From contig JADKHO010000002.1 of the NCBI GenBank assembly GCA_016721765.1, positions 744,001 to 808,000 on the forward strand: a stretch of DNA of 64,000 bases, given 5' to 3'. A program made the translations under genes and the position numbers. Under the pieces are notes generated by a model. It was given only the letters and a program-made list of their open reading frames with translations, did no database searches and was not told the DNA's origin. Below, piece by piece: positions 44,787 through 53,378 of the stretch (its first letter is position 1; every line of letters starts with the position of its first letter). The DNA is from Bacteroidota bacterium. GTDB lineage: Bacteria > Bacteroidota > Bacteroidia > UBA4408.

Positions 44787-46418
44787 ATGAAATCTCCCTA
44801 CTTATCTATTCTGTTTTTTATCGCTATTGTTTTCTCGGTTAATTCTATAGCACAAACAAACAGAGTTGCTATGCAGCTCCCTGCAATCAGCGTTCCATCC
44901 TACGTGCCATCAAATAATCTTATCGGATGGTGGCCATTTAATGGAAATGCAAACGATGAAAGTGGTAACTCTCACAATGGTGCTGTCAACGGGGCCACTT
45001 TAACAACAGACAGAACAGGTAATGTTAATGCAGCATTTGCTTTTAACGGGATAAATAATTCAATAACATTGGGTAATGTCTTAAATCCAGATGTCCAAAA
45101 TGCAATTACTATTTCAGCCTGGTTTAGTGTTGCGCAAAGTTTAAGTAACAGTAACCAATATACAGGCATTGATATTGGAAAAAAACCAGTAAATCACCTT
45201 TCTTTAAGAACGGTGTCTTCAAAGTTTCAATGCGTACATGGTCAACCAAGTCCACCCAACGCACATTATGTGAGTGTAATGTCTACTGCAACTAATGTTA
45301 ATCAGTGGTATCATGTGGTTGGCATATATAAAAACAATGAAGCTCATCTTTATGTGAATGGAATTGAACAGACTGATTTGGCAAACATCGGAAATTTATT
45401 GAGCACAATTCCAGCTGCATCTGAATTGTTTTTTGGTGTGGCTTATGTTGATAATTATGTTCCATATTATTATAAAGGGAAATTGGATGATATAGGAATC
45501 TGGAATCGAGAATTGACAGTTTGTGAAATTAAGGACCTATATCTTGGTACAATCACTTCAAATACTATAATCACCCCAAGCATGGCAACTGCTAACATAG
45601 GTGGTCAAGTTCAATTTAGCACCAATGTATCATCCGGCACAATAATTCAATGGCAAACTAATCCTTTGAATCTCGGCTGGCAGAATGTTAATAATAATCA
45701 GAACTACTCAGGCGCCAATACTAACAATCTCGCTATTAACAACTTAGCACTTTCAAATCATGCTCAAGTATTTAGGGTATTAGCCACAACTGGGAGTTGT
45801 GGTGATACTTCAAATATTGCTTCAATAGCTATTTCAGACACTTGCATTAATTCTGTTACCGACACTAATTATGTAACACTGACTGATACCAACTATGTAA
45901 CGCTAACGGATACTAATTATATTTCTATTATAGATACGAATTATGTGACGATTTCTGATACCAATTATGTCTTAATCACTGATACAAACTATGTTTTAGT
46001 GACAGACACAAATTACGTTACCCTAACAGACACAGTTTATATTACAGTTACTGATACATTGGTTATCAATAATTGCCATGGACATGGACATGGACACGGG
46101 CACGGGCACGGACATGGCCATGGAAATGGGAACGGTCATGGGAATGGGAACGGACATTGTAATGGTAACTCAATATCCGTATACCCAAATCCATCTCATG
46201 ATTATATAAATATTGATTGTAGTAACTTCACTTCACTAACTGGATGCACATTACAAATTGAGGACACATTTGGCCAGATTGTATTTACAACTCCTGTTTT
46301 GCAACAGTTAGTTTCCAATATAAATATTTCTAGCTGGAGTATAAATGGGACATATTATGTTCGATTACTAGATGCGCAGCATAACAGTCTTGATGTTAAA
46401 AAAATCCTTCTGAAGTAA
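44787..46418 (+). CDS. Secreted LamG-domain protein with DTNY repeats, His-Gly tract and T9SS tail
   Basis: 543 residues. Signal peptide about 1-22 (SIAQ). A LamG/concanavalin-like jellyroll (about 47-250, GWWPFNGNANDESGN ... GKLDDIGIWNREL), then an Ig-like segment with DTSNIASIAISDTC, eight 8-residue DTNYVTLT-type repeats (45861-46052), a tract rich in His, Gly and Asn (about residues 430-459) and a T9SS type A sorting domain (SISVYPNPSHDYINID to the end). The DTNY block probably forms a stalk and the His-Gly tract may bind metal ions (inference). The gene interrupts the minus-strand polysaccharide genes and has its own promoter. Confidence 0.85.
   Translation: MKSPYLSILFFIAIVFSVNSIAQTNRVAMQLPAISVPSYVPSNNLIGWWPFNGNANDESGNSHNGAVNGATLTTDRTGNVNAAFAFNGINNSITLGNVLNPDVQNAITISAWFSVAQSLSNSNQYTGIDIGKKPVNHLSLRTVSSKFQCVHGQPSPPNAHYVSVMSTATNVNQWYHVVGIYKNNEAHLYVNGIEQTDLANIGNLLSTIPAASELFFGVAYVDNYVPYYYKGKLDDIGIWNRELTVCEIKDLYLGTITSNTIITPSMATANIGGQVQFSTNVSSGTIIQWQTNPLNLGWQNVNNNQNYSGANTNNLAINNLALSNHAQVFRVLATTGSCGDTSNIASIAISDTCINSVTDTNYVTLTDTNYVTLTDTNYISIIDTNYVTISDTNYVLITDTNYVLVTDTNYVTLTDTVYITVTDTLVINNCHGHGHGHGHGHGHGHGNGNGHGNGNGHCNGNSISVYPNPSHDYINIDCSNFTSLTGCTLQIEDTFGQIVFTTPVLQQLVSNINISSWSINGTYYVRLLDAQHNSLDVKKILLK
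45861..46052 (+). repeat. Tandem 24-base repeat (DTNY units) in the LamG gene
   Basis: Eight units of 24 bases encode DTNYVTLT variants. The protein is better conserved than the DNA, so the units are old or under selection at protein level. Confidence 0.9.
46075..46164 (+). repeat. Hexanucleotide repeat encoding the His-Gly/Gly-Asn tract
   Basis: Variants of CATGGA and CACGGG give about eight HG units followed by GN/GH units. The tandem hexamer can lose or gain units without shifting frame. Confidence 0.88.
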
Positions 46419-46457
46419 TTGAAATTTAAAGTATAAAGACTATAAAAGTGATTGGAA

Positions 46458-47102
46458 TTAAATTAAGTTTCTGGCAAATTTGCCAGGAACACCAATTACT
46501 TGAGTATACTCCGCAACATTTCTAACAATTACTGAACCTGCACCGGTTATAGCAGCTTCGCCAATAACTATATCCGGAATAACAATCGTCCCGGCTCCTA
46601 AAAAAGCATCTTTACCTATTTTTACTCTACCGGCGGTATGCACTCCGGGTGCGATGTTAGCGCCGTCTTCAATAATATTGTCGTGATCGATGGTTGCTGC
46701 AGTATGAATATTAACACTGTTCCCAATTTTAGTTCCGGTTACTACAATCACGCCTTGGGCGATGTAACAGCCATAGCCAATTTGCACATCGCTGTCGAAA
46801 TGCGCAGTTGGATGAATGGCATTTATTACTTCAATTCCCGAATGAATTAATTTTTGGGTTAGATTGCGGCGCATAGCGTTGTGTCCAATGGCAACAATAC
46901 CTTTTGAAATAGTTAATTTTTTCATCAACTCCGGCAACTGCTGCATGGTTCCTATCACTTCATAACCCCGAATGGTTTCACCTATTTTATTTTCATCGTC
47001 ATCAATAAAACCGGCAATATCAAACTGTTTCATGGCAAGTAATATTTCCAACACTACTTTGGCATGCCCGTCTGCTCTGGCTCCTACGATAATTGTTTTC
47101 AT
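46458..47102 (-). CDS. NeuD-like sugar O-acyltransferase (left-handed beta-helix)
   Basis: 214 residues. An N-terminal Rossmann-like part (about 1-80, IIVGARADGHAKVVLEIL) and C-terminal hexapeptide repeats (IGYGCYIAQGVIV ... INIHTAATIDHD ... IAPGVHTAGRVKIG) match the NeuD/PglD acyltransferase family that acetylates amino sugars or sialic acids. A DegT aminotransferase in the locus could supply the amino sugar substrate (inference). Confidence 0.88.
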   Translation of the reverse strand: MKTIIVGARADGHAKVVLEILLAMKQFDIAGFIDDDENKIGETIRGYEVIGTMQQLPELMKKLTISKGIVAIGHNAMRRNLTQKLIHSGIEVINAIHPTAHFDSDVQIGYGCYIAQGVIVVTGTKIGNSVNIHTAATIDHDNIIEDGANIAPGVHTAGRVKIGKDAFLGAGTIVIPDIVIGEAAITGAGSVIVRNVAEYTQVIGVPGKFARNLI

Positions 47103-47117
47103 ATTTTTATATTAATA

Positions 47118-47146
47118 ACACGCTGATTTTTTAAGATGATTATGAT
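47118..47146. repeat. Dispersed GAAC repeat, solo copy
   Basis: Contains CGCTGATTTTTTAAGATGAT then TATGAT, the same plan as the arms at 41806 and 42306 with several changes. It is in the gap before the NeuD-like gene, 15 bases from its ATG. Confidence 0.65.
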
Positions 47147-47186
47147 AGGCTAAGATTTTATTTATTTCAAATTTGAATAGTCCAAC

Positions 47187-48422
47187 TTAATCAAAAGTTG
47201 AATAAAAACGAATTAATCTGTCAATATTTTTTTTAATGGATAAGTGCTTTCGCGTGCTTTCTATTGCCAACATAAAATTAGAATAATCTTTGTTTGCAAT
47301 ATGTGCGCTAAGTGTTTTCAAATCATCCAAAGAAATTGCACTTCCAATTTTGTATCGTTCCACCAACCAAGCTTGATAAACAATATCCTTTGAAACTAGT
47401 ATAGGTATACCGGCCTCTAGATAATTAAACAACTTTAAGGTAGTTGCATATCTTAACTTATCGGCGGATTGTTCTGATAATTCTTTAAAAAAAGGCAATA
47501 TCCCAAAATCATACTTGCCTAACTCTTTGGCCAAATCGTGTTGGGCCACTGCACTGTGAAAATGAAAAAATGAGTTTTGATTTGCAATCTTTTCATATTC
47601 TTCATAATCCGCACGAATGTTGGATGGGGAGGGATATATGTGAAAGTGAATTTTTTGATTACTTAAGGTTTCAATTAAGCCGTGAAACTGAATGTTACCA
47701 TATTGCTTTGGATTGCGATGACTTCCGGCCACTCCACCGGCGTAAACTAGGTGAATTTCATTGGGGTTAAAGCTTTTAGTATGGATTTGAAAAAAATCAT
47801 CGTCGCAATACAAAGGAAAAAAAAGCGTTTTGGGTTTCGGCTTAATTTCATACTTGCGAAATGCCACATTTGCTTCTAAACAATGTGCTACCACCCCATC
47901 GGCCATTTGCAAACATTCCTTTTCATGCGGCAATTCCATTTTAAGCCAATTTAAGTTGGGATGTAATCCGTAATAGGTGGCGTACACATCTTGCATGTCA
48001 TGAACATAAGGCGCTTTCACACTTTTACGTGCTACATTGCAATAGTAACTTTTTGGCGCAAATCCATGCACTAAATCAATGTGTGTTATAGATTTTAAGA
48101 TGCGTTTTAAATGCCAATTATTTCGAAAAAGTAGTGTTTCATCAAAACTTGCATCGGTATATTTTTCAACAAAACCGCGCTGATGACATACTAAAATAAA
48201 ATAAAAATCGCCTTCTCGTTTCAACCATTTAGCCATGCGAGGAATACGTGGAGGTAGAAATTCACCAACAAATACAACTGTTTTACGCGCAGCAACTGAT
48301 GTTGAATTCTTTTTAGGTGTTGCTGTGAGTTGATAGCCCAAAAAATCAAAAAGCGATGTACTTTTGTCCCAAAGCAGCCAGCGAATTTTGTAGAAAATAA
48401 TTTTTAGATTAGCGGAGTTCAC
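47187..48422 (-). CDS. Glycosyltransferase, GT4-like (GTG start)
   Basis: 411 residues from the GTG at 48422. VVFVGEFLPPRIPRMAKWL, EIHLVYAGGVAGSHRNPKQYG, DFGILPFFKEL and LKLFNYLEAGIPILVSKD give the two-domain GT-B fold of family 4-like enzymes. An in-frame ATG at 48569 would extend it through the dispersed repeat and across the flippase start; a perfect -7 box at 48449-48442 just before the GTG supports the shorter form. Confidence 0.78.
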   Translation of the reverse strand: MNSANLKIIFYKIRWLLWDKSTSLFDFLGYQLTATPKKNSTSVAARKTVVFVGEFLPPRIPRMAKWLKREGDFYFILVCHQRGFVEKYTDASFDETLLFRNNWHLKRILKSITHIDLVHGFAPKSYYCNVARKSVKAPYVHDMQDVYATYYGLHPNLNWLKMELPHEKECLQMADGVVAHCLEANVAFRKYEIKPKPKTLFFPLYCDDDFFQIHTKSFNPNEIHLVYAGGVAGSHRNPKQYGNIQFHGLIETLSNQKIHFHIYPSPSNIRADYEEYEKIANQNSFFHFHSAVAQHDLAKELGKYDFGILPFFKELSEQSADKLRYATTLKLFNYLEAGIPILVSKDIVYQAWLVERYKIGSAISLDDLKTLSAHIANKDYSNFMLAIESTRKHLSIKKNIDRLIRFYSTFD

Positions 48423-48441
48423 AAAATTTTTGGTTTGCCAA

Positions 48442-48449
48442 CAAAGATA
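48442..48449 (-). promoter_or_regulatory. Promoter -7 element of the GT4-like gene
   Basis: TATCTTTG on the minus strand, a perfect match, 19 bases before the GTG at 48422. Confidence 0.5.
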
Positions 48450-48464
48450 ATTTAAAATGTAATA

Positions 48465-48510
48465 GAACGCGGATGACGCGGATTTTGTGGATTTACGCTG
48501 ATTATAATCG
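48465..48510. repeat. Dispersed GAAC repeat, longer copy
   Basis: Starts GAACGCGGATGACGCGGATT and contains ACGCTGATTATAAT. It lies in the divergent gap between the GT4-like gene and the flippase. It resembles the copy at 6013. Confidence 0.6.
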
Positions 48511-48548
48511 TTAAAACCCTCAATCTTAATTTTCAACACAACATCACA

Positions 48549-50027
48549 TTGGGAATAATAAAAAAGCAAGGCATAAAGAATACACTTATTTCTTACTCAG
48601 GTATTCTTATTGGTTTTATAAGCCTAGTTGTATTGCAACCACTGCTTCTAAAGCCCGAAGAGCTTGGTCTTACACGGATACTTTACTCCTTTTCAGTAGT
48701 TGTAGCTACTATTATTCCATTAGGCATAAGTAATGTTACTATTCGCTTTTTCTCGCTTTTTAGCGATAGGTCAAAAGGACATCATGGCTATTTTGGCTTT
48801 TTGATACTCTTTCCATTACTTGGTATAGCGGTTGTTTCGTTGTTGCTGCTTTATTTTAAACCCTTTTTTATTGCTCAATATAGTAAGCAGTCAAAGTTAT
48901 TTGCCGATTACTTTATGTATGTTTTTCCATTGTCATTTTTTATTGCTTTGGTTTCGGTTTTTACGAGTTATTGCGCCTCCTTGTTTAGAACCACTTTCCC
49001 TGTTTTTTTAAATGACATTTTAATTAGGGTTATTTCGCTTATTTTATTCAGTTGCTATTTTTTAAAATGGATTAATTTGGACGCTTTGGTATTGTTGTTT
49101 GTATTAATATATGGTGCTCAAGTTCTTGCCTTACTTTTTTACATTTTCAAGATTGATACCCCCAGTTTAAAAATCAATTGGCCATTTTTTGAAGAAAACA
49201 ATGTTAAAACATTGGTGGAGTATGGTTTGCTTTTTTCGATTGCGGCCATAGCAGGCATTGGATTGCGTTATGTAGATTCGGTAATTATTGGGATGTATCT
49301 ACCACTTGCATCGGTTGGCGTGTATGCTATTGCCGCACTTATCCCTACAGTAATTGAAGCCCCTTTAGCTGCCATCGAAAAAATATCGAACCCGGCCATC
49401 GGTAAGGAATGGGAAAACGGAAATATTGCTGAACTCACTAAAGTGTATTACCAAAGTACCAAGTATTTAATGGTAATTGGCGGTTTACTTTTTATAGGCA
49501 TCAACATCAACATACAGTCGGTTCAAAATTTACTGCCTGTGGCTTACCGTCAAATTGTGGATGTGGTTGGTATTATTAGTTTGGGAAGCTTAATTAATGT
49601 TTCAACAGGAGTTAACAGCAGCATTATTTTTTTAAGTAAAAAATACAAGGCGGGATTAGTTATGTTATTGATGTTGTTTTTTGTTACCATCCTCTTAAAT
49701 GTACTTCTTATTCCACGCTATGGCTTAATTGGAGCAGCCTTATCAAATGCAATTGCAGCCATTTTATACAATGGTTCCAAATACATTTTTTTATACCTGC
49801 GCTATAAAATGCAGCCCTTCGATAAAAATATTGTGTTGGTAGTAATTCTAATAATCAGTTGCTTTGCCTTAAATTTCCTCCTTCCGAAGCTGAACAATTC
49901 AATTCTTGATATTATTTATCGATCCCTCATAATCAGTTTCATATACGGGATAGCAATTCATAGCCTTAAAATCATTCCTGAAACGGAAGAATATTATAGA
50001 AAAATCAAGAATCGCTTCATTAAGTAA
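48549..50027 (+). CDS. Wzx-like polysaccharide flippase (TTG start)
   Basis: 492 residues. About 12-14 hydrophobic segments spread over the protein and MGIIKKQGIKNTLISYSGILIGF at the N-terminus (first part of the MATE-like polysaccharide-synthesis family). The start codon is TTG at 48549; no ATG exists nearby and MGIIKKQ is the conserved start. Such flippases move lipid-linked glycan units across the inner membrane. Confidence 0.88.
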   Translation: MGIIKKQGIKNTLISYSGILIGFISLVVLQPLLLKPEELGLTRILYSFSVVVATIIPLGISNVTIRFFSLFSDRSKGHHGYFGFLILFPLLGIAVVSLLLLYFKPFFIAQYSKQSKLFADYFMYVFPLSFFIALVSVFTSYCASLFRTTFPVFLNDILIRVISLILFSCYFLKWINLDALVLLFVLIYGAQVLALLFYIFKIDTPSLKINWPFFEENNVKTLVEYGLLFSIAAIAGIGLRYVDSVIIGMYLPLASVGVYAIAALIPTVIEAPLAAIEKISNPAIGKEWENGNIAELTKVYYQSTKYLMVIGGLLFIGININIQSVQNLLPVAYRQIVDVVGIISLGSLINVSTGVNSSIIFLSKKYKAGLVMLLMLFFVTILLNVLLIPRYGLIGAALSNAIAAILYNGSKYIFLYLRYKMQPFDKNIVLVVILIISCFALNFLLPKLNNSILDIIYRSLIISFIYGIAIHSLKIIPETEEYYRKIKNRFIK

Positions 50028-50047
50028 ATGCGATTAGCGCCACCACC

Positions 50048-50078
50048 TTGTAAAAACGCCAGTTTTTTAGTAGCTTTG
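50048..50078 (+). promoter_or_regulatory. Promoter of the zapB-like/zapA genes
   Basis: TTG at 50048-50050 and a perfect TAGCTTTG at 50071-50078, 20 bases apart, 22 bases before the ATG at 50101. Confidence 0.7.
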
Positions 50079-50100
50079 CACTTCGTTCAAAATAAAGTGT

Positions 50101-50394
50101 ATGAATGAGTTGGAAAGAGTTGTAGCCAGCCTGCAATCTAAAATCGAAAAATTAATACATTTGCATAAAAAGCATGAGGAGGAAAACACTCAGCTGCTTT
50201 TTGAAAAAACAAACTATTTACATAGCCTTGATACGCAAACCAAACGAATTAAGGAGTTGGAAAATTTAAATCTGGAATTACAAAACTCTGCCCGTTTATC
50301 GGTGGGGGATTCATCCGCTAAAATGGAGAATAAGAATAAGATAAACGATTTAGTGAAGGAAATTGATGAGTGCATTGCGCTGATAAACAAGTAA
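50101..50394 (+). CDS. Coiled-coil protein, ZapB-like
   Basis: 97 residues, almost entirely heptad-patterned helix (MNELERVVASLQSKIEKL, KHEEENTQLLFEKTNYL, KELENLNLELQNSA), then a short flexible part. It lies just before zapA and is the right size for a ZapB-type division-ring partner. The assignment rests on length, coiled coil and position. Confidence 0.65.
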   Translation: MNELERVVASLQSKIEKLIHLHKKHEEENTQLLFEKTNYLHSLDTQTKRIKELENLNLELQNSARLSVGDSSAKMENKNKINDLVKEIDECIALINK

Positions 50395-50463
50395 CAAAAC
50401 GTAAAAGACGAGTAAGGTGGTAGGATTGACAAGGTTGAGCACCACTTAAAAATCTAAAAGCAA

Positions 50464-50763
50464 ATGCCGGAAGTTTCAATTAAAATAAAAATTGTCAGCC
50501 GCGAGTATCCGCTTACCATTAAAAAGGAAGAGGAAGAAATAGTTCGCAAAGCTGCCGACTTGATTAATCAACAAGTGAACGAATACGAGAAAAATTATTC
50601 CGTTAATAATAAGCAAGATTTACTTGCTATGAGTGCCTTGCAACTTGCTACTCAGGTTGTTAAAACGCAACAAGCAGCGCAGGAAACGGGAATAAACTCC
50701 AACTTGACTAATCAACTAATTGAACTCGAGCGCTACGTTTCTGATTACCTGAATAAGGCGTAA
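50464..50763 (+). CDS. zapA: Cell division protein ZapA
   Basis: 99 residues: VSIKIKIVSREYPLTIKKEEEE, then VRKAADLINQQVNEYEKNY and LLAMSALQLATQVVKTQ, the ZapA N-terminal strands and C-terminal coiled coil. ZapA bundles FtsZ filaments. It starts 70 bases after the ZapB-like gene. Confidence 0.9.
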   Translation: MPEVSIKIKIVSREYPLTIKKEEEEIVRKAADLINQQVNEYEKNYSVNNKQDLLAMSALQLATQVVKTQQAAQETGINSNLTNQLIELERYVSDYLNKA

Positions 50764-50784
50764 TTAGTGCATGTCTATCGATTA

Positions 50785-50945
50785 ATGTTTTAAAAGAGCC
50801 TTGTATCTAGGTAGCGTTTAAACATTAAATCTACCCAATTGCATTCTGCATTGGGTTATATTTCCAACACGATTTTTTTGTTTTTGAGGGCGAGAAGCTT
50901 TCAAAATGGGTTTACCCAGGCATTTCGGGGAATGTGAAATGCACC
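50785..50945 (+). ncRNA. Candidate 6S-like or other structured RNA between zapA and rny
   Basis: The 216-base gap has a hairpin ACCCAAT/ATTGGGT (50833-50839 with 50850-50856; three more pairs possible), a small TGGG/CCCA hairpin (50907-50918) and GCATTTC/GAAATGC (50920-50926 with 50936-50942). GCGAGAAGCTTTCAAAA (50890-50906) resembles the CGAGAAGCCTTAAAA segment on the 3' side of the E. coli 6S bubble. E. coli ssrS also follows zapA. Boundaries are a guess; it could instead be a leader of rny. Confidence 0.4.
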
Positions 50946-50979
50946 ATTTATGTTTAATTATTTTTATACCTAATTTAAA

Positions 50980-52524
50980 ATGATGAATATTATTATTATT
51001 ATTTGTGTTGGTGTGGCTTGCCTGGTTGTTGGGATTTTACTGGCCAATACAATGTTAAAAAAAGCACTGGAGGCGAAAAGCCAGCAGGTGTTGAAAGACG
51101 CTGAAGCGGAAGGAGAAGTGATGAAAAAAGAAAAAATGCTTCAAGCAAAAGAAAAGTTTTTACAATTAAAAGCAGAACACGAAAAATCCATCAACGAAAA
51201 AAACAATCAAATTCAAGTTGCTGAAAACCGCATCAAACAAAAGGAACAAGCCGCTTCACAAAAAATGGAAGAGCTTCAGCGCAAGCAAAATGAAGCAAAT
51301 GCCCTGAAAGAGAACCTTACTGTGCAATTGGAAGTAGTTACTAAAAAGCAGGCTGACCTAGATAAATCGCACAAGCGACAAGTTGAACAGCTGGAAGTTA
51401 TTGCTGGATTAAGTAAAGAAGATGCCCGCAATCAATTGGTGGAAGCATTAAAAGCTGAAGCCAAAACCCAAGCCATGGCACACATCAAAGACATTGCCGA
51501 AGAAGCCAAGTTAACCGCCAGTAAAGAAGCGAAGAAGATTGTTATTCAAACTATTCAACGCGTAGCTACCGAGCATGCAGTTGAAAATTCGGTTTCCATT
51601 TTTAACATCGAAAGCGATGAAATGAAAGGTAGAATTATTGGTCGTGAAGGCCGTAATATCCGTGCCTTGGAAGCTGCTACCGGCATCGAAATTATTGTAG
51701 ACGACACTCCTGAAGCAATTATCCTTTCGGGATTTGATCCGGTGCGTCGCGAAATTGCTCGATTGAGTTTACATGCGCTCGTTACCGATGGTCGTATACA
51801 TCCCGCGCGTATCGAAGAAGTGGTAGAAAAAACCAAAAAACAAATTGAAGAAGAAATTATTGAAATTGGTAAGCGAACAACTATTGATTTAGGAATACAT
51901 GGCTTAGCTCCCGAATTAATTCGCATGGTGGGGCGTATGAAATACCGCTCTTCTTACGGTCAAAATTTATTGCAACACTCCCGCGAAGTGGCTAACCTTT
52001 GTGCCATCATGGCAACAGAACTTGGACTGAATGTGAAACTAGCCAAACGTGCCGGATTATTGCACGATATTGGGAAAGTGCCTGACGATTCACCCGAAGT
52101 TCCACATGCTATTTTGGGTATGAAGCTAGCCGAAAAACACAAAGAACATCCCGATGTTATTAATGCCATTGGCGCCCATCACGATGAAATTGAAATGACC
52201 AGTTTAATTTCTCCCATTGTGCAAGTATGCGATGCTATAAGTGGTTCACGTCCGGGCGCACGCCGCGAAATTGCTGAAAGCTATATTAAACGCTTAAAAG
52301 ATTTGGAAGCCCTTGCATTGGGTTATCCGGGAGTATTAAAAACGTATGCTATTCAAGCGGGGCGTGAATTACGTGTGTTGGTTGAAAGCGAAAAAATTTC
52401 CGACAAAGAAGCTGAAACACTTTCTTTTGATATTTCTCAAAAAATTCAAACTGAAATGACCTACCCGGGACAGGTTAAAATTACCGTTATCCGCGAAACG
52501 CGAGCTGTTAATTATGCGAAATAA
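50980..52524 (+). CDS. rny: Ribonuclease Y
   Basis: 514 residues. N-terminal membrane anchor (about 3-25), long coiled coil (about 30-180), KH domain with IIGREGRNIRALEAATGIEIIVDDT and HD domain with LLHDIGKVPDD (His362/Asp363). RNase Y is the membrane-bound endoribonuclease that initiates mRNA decay. Two ATGs in a row give the start. It is followed 19 bases later by the Wzm-like gene. Confidence 0.96.
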   Translation: MMNIIIIICVGVACLVVGILLANTMLKKALEAKSQQVLKDAEAEGEVMKKEKMLQAKEKFLQLKAEHEKSINEKNNQIQVAENRIKQKEQAASQKMEELQRKQNEANALKENLTVQLEVVTKKQADLDKSHKRQVEQLEVIAGLSKEDARNQLVEALKAEAKTQAMAHIKDIAEEAKLTASKEAKKIVIQTIQRVATEHAVENSVSIFNIESDEMKGRIIGREGRNIRALEAATGIEIIVDDTPEAIILSGFDPVRREIARLSLHALVTDGRIHPARIEEVVEKTKKQIEEEIIEIGKRTTIDLGIHGLAPELIRMVGRMKYRSSYGQNLLQHSREVANLCAIMATELGLNVKLAKRAGLLHDIGKVPDDSPEVPHAILGMKLAEKHKEHPDVINAIGAHHDEIEMTSLISPIVQVCDAISGSRPGARREIAESYIKRLKDLEALALGYPGVLKTYAIQAGRELRVLVESEKISDKEAETLSFDISQKIQTEMTYPGQVKITVIRETRAVNYAK

Positions 52525-52543
52525 CCCTTAGCATGTTATTCAT

Positions 52544-53377
52544 TTGAGAACTGAGAAAACGATAATAGACTCCTCGTTAAATTCCTTTTTTTCGATTAAG
52601 GAGATTTTAAACTATAAGAGTTTGCTCAGTAACTTGGCGAAACGCGATTTTTTAATTCGATACAAACAAGCCTATATTGGAATAGTGTGGGCTTTGTTTA
52701 AACCGCTAATCAGTATTCTAATTTTCGGATACATTTCGAGCAAGATTAACAACAGTGAAAATGCTGCAACAAATTTTGTATATGTAGCTTCGGCTATGCT
52801 TTTGTGGCAATTGTTTTCGAATGTGTTTAACGATGTAAGTAATTCCATTTTAGGAAATGCCAACCTCTTTTCAAAAGTGTATTTTCCTAAAATTATTATT
52901 CCGCTCAGCAGCATTTTGGTATGTTTGGTGGATTTTGCGATTTCGCTAATAATTTTGATTGTGCTATTTGTTATAGCCGGACAAACGGTGCAGTGGCAAA
53001 TCATCTTCGCACCCCTATTTGTATTACTCACACTTATAAATGGCTTTGGCATTGGTTTATACTTTGCCACCATCAATGTCAAATACCGTGATGTAAAATT
53101 TATTGTTCCGGTTATAATTCAATTCGGAATGTATGTGAGTCCGGTTATTTTTTCGACACATTATTATTTAGATCGACTTCCCTCCTATTTGCATCTGCTA
53201 TTTTGCCTGAATCCAATGGTGGGTGCTATTGATGGATTTAAATATTGTTTGTTTGGTGGTGATGCCATTTACAATATGAATTATTTTATTTTGTCGATTG
53301 TTGTTTCATTTTTGTTTTTAGGAATTGGAATAAAGTATTTCTTTAAATTTGAACGCAGCTTCGTTGACTACATCTAA
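52544..53377 (+). CDS. Polysaccharide ABC exporter, permease (Wzm-like; TTG start)
   Basis: 277 residues of the ABC-2 type, with an N-terminal LLSNLAKRDFLIRYKQAYIGI, six predicted membrane segments and YRDVKFIVPVIIQFGMYVSPVIF, the typical region of Wzm/RfbA permeases. The start is TTG at 52544 because a TAG lies just upstream in frame and no ATG exists. It pairs with the Wzt-like gene, one base after its stop. Confidence 0.9.
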   Translation: MRTEKTIIDSSLNSFFSIKEILNYKSLLSNLAKRDFLIRYKQAYIGIVWALFKPLISILIFGYISSKINNSENAATNFVYVASAMLLWQLFSNVFNDVSNSILGNANLFSKVYFPKIIIPLSSILVCLVDFAISLIILIVLFVIAGQTVQWQIIFAPLFVLLTLINGFGIGLYFATINVKYRDVKFIVPVIIQFGMYVSPVIFSTHYYLDRLPSYLHLLFCLNPMVGAIDGFKYCLFGGDAIYNMNYFILSIVVSFLFLGIGIKYFFKFERSFVDYI

Positions 53378-53378
53378 C

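Noticed and set aside
48423..48569. ATG at 48569 for the GT4-like gene
   Set aside because: The added residues translate the dispersed repeat and overlap the flippase start; a promoter box lies between 48569 and the GTG at 48422.
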